64,000 nt of DNA from Varroa destructor (Eukaryota > Arthropoda > Arachnida > Mesostigmata > Varroidae). The position numbers and the translations under genes were made by a program. This document shows, in pieces, positions 61,704 to 64,000 of this stretch. The notes below the pieces were generated by a model. That model saw nothing but the letters and a program-made list of their open reading frames with translations, ran no database searches and was not told where the DNA came from. The DNA lies in assembly GCF_002443255.2 (NCBI RefSeq), contig NW_019211460.1:35101498-35165497 (forward strand). Direction: 5' to 3'. How positions within the stretch are numbered: position 1 is the stretch's first letter; every line of letters begins with the position of its first letter.

Positions 61704-64000
61704 TTTGACCAACAAATCGCAGATCACTATTTAGATGATGGCTATATTCAATTTTTGACTATCAATCACCACAATTTTGGCTTGTCGTCCTTTGAGAAAT
61801 ATCAGATCTTGACACTTCCAGACAATAATGAAGTAGATCAGATCATTATCGAATAGTTTTAACTAGGACTTTTCTATTGCACACCTGCGAAGGCCTACTT
61901 CGATTTGCCAATGAATAACTATCATTAATTATGAATATATCACATGGTGCAATATAATAATGGCAGTGTTCCCTCAAGACGCCAACCCTATGGCCAACTC
62001 TACCACGAAAACGCTAGCCCGACTATATGATTTGACTGAGAATATAGTCGAGATGAACCGCAAAAATGCATTGAAATCGATGTGGCTATTTTGTACAGGA
62101 GTTTCATTCTCGCAAGTTAACTGTTAAATTTTTCGGGTATTAGCCGCAGACACGCCTGCCAACTAGCCGGAAATAGGTCACATTATTAGTTCGAAAATCG
62201 TTTCGATGTAAGGCCACTTGAGTAGGTTAAGCGGACATATATAGCATTCAACGCTCGCCGGCCAAATGCAGTAAACTAAGACCGATTCCGGCGTAATTGT
62301 TATTTAACGTTGTTTAGAATACAATCTGATTGCGAAGTCTTGGAAGATCTTACCTAACAGAACAATGATGCCCGGTTCCGTTGGTTTTGTTTACCTATAA
62401 GAACTTGCACTTAGTATTAGTGAGTGTCCGCGGTAAGGTAAATGTGTCATCGTTCTGGTGAAATGAGCTGATAGAAGCTTGGCCGCTGCCAAGTTAAATA
62501 CGAACGATAACTTCACTGGTCCAGAGAGTAGATTTGCTTGTTGCAGGGGGTACTGGCTTGTAAATAGTGGTTTTGGCCAGCGGCAGAAGCAAAGTCTGTC
62601 GTAATGTGGGAAGTTACGTCGGAAGTTATAACGATACTGGCTGACCCACGAATGCCAGACAGCTTAACTCAAAGAATCCGAGAGAGGGGAGTAATCGATT
62701 CATTAATGCTATGGCAATGATGTGTTATATAGTCACTATCCTCTAGAAAACACGCGAAGACCGCATAAATAATGTAAATGAACAAACATATGCATATAGG
62801 GAGAGTGGTTCAGTTCTAGCAGCATCAATACCGACACGACATATAAAGAAGCCGGCTACAACAACCACTAGTTCAATACGCTTGTACCCGTTTGGCCTTT
62901 CTTGCAATAGGACGAGTTAGAAGAAACACCGTACACAACTTCACAGTGCCTGACATAGGGATGGTGTCTGTGCAGCAACTAAATACGCCGAGAACTTTGA
63001 TCTAGCTCTTAGTTAGTTGTAGGCTGGATAAACGCGTACCCACCGAGGTAGCTCCACGCTGGTTTATACGCGTGGTCAAGCCCGAATTCATGGAGCCAAG
63101 CTGTTGAATGATACGAGTAGATAACAGATTGATTAAAAGTAACAAAATTTATTAGTAAAGCGAACGATTTTGTTTCATGTGTTCTATCCCTCCTGGCAAT
63201 AATTCAAGCAGCCATCAAACAAAAATCTCGAATTGGTTTTGAAACGGTCTGTTCGAGGCTTCCACCTGCTATACGCGTTTCTACCAGTATTGGCCATTTT
63301 CTTTGTTGCTATGTAATGGATCCTGACGTCAAATATAATCCAAAAGTTCTAATTCCATCACCACATAGTTTTGGGCGTGTATTTTCCTTCTTCGTATCCG
63401 ATTGGTAAAAATACATATGAAGAAAGCGTGGAAAACGAATGTTGGAGGGCTATTCACCTAATTATAATGGATACATACATACGCACACACATACTCAGAT
63501 GGCTAAGATAGTTTAAACGGCTACAAAAGAGAAGTAACTTTTAACGACAGGAAAAAACCAATAGACAAAACAAATATACCACCAGCTATTTTTTTTTCTA
63601 CACAAGTTCATCTCATAGAGGCAAAGGAAATCAGCGACGTAACCACTTAGGATCGTCCATACGCGTACACATGGAAGGAAGCACGCGCGTACAAACATTG
63701 CTGCTCCATCGAATAGATTAAGTGGTCGAGATCGTGCGAATAAACCATTTGCGTAATAACTGAGACCGAAGTAAAATTTTCATTGAACAACTATAACAAG
63801 AAGCTCCGTTGCGGTGTGTTAATTCTTGCCCAAGTTTCTATATGCGTTCGTTGTATAAAGTTTAATGTATGAGCAACATAAGGTTTGATGGTAACGTGAT
63901 TTGCCAACACTCATATGATTGTTATTATTAAGTTAAGTATTAATTATTAGGCGTTAATTTCGAAAAATCGTAAGCCACCTCAGATCCAGCATTATCGTTT
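61704..64000. other. Upstream flank of hexokinase
   Basis: No gene seen in 2.3 kb. It should contain the hexokinase promoter or a 5' UTR exon, but no TATA box or initiator stands out. A short CATA/CA run lies near 63.47-63.49 kb. The small frames here are not supported. Confidence 0.45.

Overview
This is eukaryotic nuclear DNA from an animal, almost certainly an arthropod. Four genes with clear animal orthologues are present, and their introns are short (139 bp to about 1 kb) with canonical GT-AG or GC-AG borders. The background is AT-rich with many TA, CA and trinucleotide microsatellites. Compact introns, long gene-poor spacers and the protein sequences would suit a mite-like (acarine) arthropod, but that placement is inference. 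I see no bacterial operons, rRNA, tRNA, CRISPR array, virus or recognisable transposon.

Layout. Positions 1-23366 hold no gene I can support. A single-exon HDHD3/Reg-2-like HAD hydrolase lies on the minus strand (23367-24113). Phosphorylase kinase alpha lies on the plus strand in five coding exons (28244-32758), 1115 aa. A 5.4 kb convergent spacer follows, with blocks that are pyrimidine-rich on the plus strand. A scribbler/brakeless gene (ZNF608/ZNF609 family) lies on the minus strand, in nine coding exons from 46419 down to 38182. Its N-terminal exon is missing from what I can find. A GC-richer, gene-poor stretch (about 47.3-53.9 kb) lies upstream of it and may hold its promoter and 5' UTR. 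An intronless gene for a probable secreted protein without recognised relatives lies on the plus strand (55769-56440). A four-exon hexokinase lies on the minus strand (61703 down to 59289). Positions 61704-64000 are hexokinase upstream sequence with no further gene seen.

Exon joins were rebuilt by hand from splice sites and reading-frame phase. All joins in phosphorylase kinase, scribbler and hexokinase keep the frame. Two terminal coding exons too short to stand out as long ORFs were recovered this way: hexokinase 59289-59399 and scribbler 38182-38234. Phosphorylase kinase (glycogen breakdown) and hexokinase (glucose phosphorylation) act in linked pathways, but I read their proximity as coincidence.

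I found no convincing new multi-gene system. The best leads are the orphan secreted protein, the alternative-splicing signals in scribbler (a GC-AG intron, a tandem acceptor, a strong internal donor before the zinc finger, two possible C-termini), the two possible starts of hexokinase, and the strand-biased spacer.
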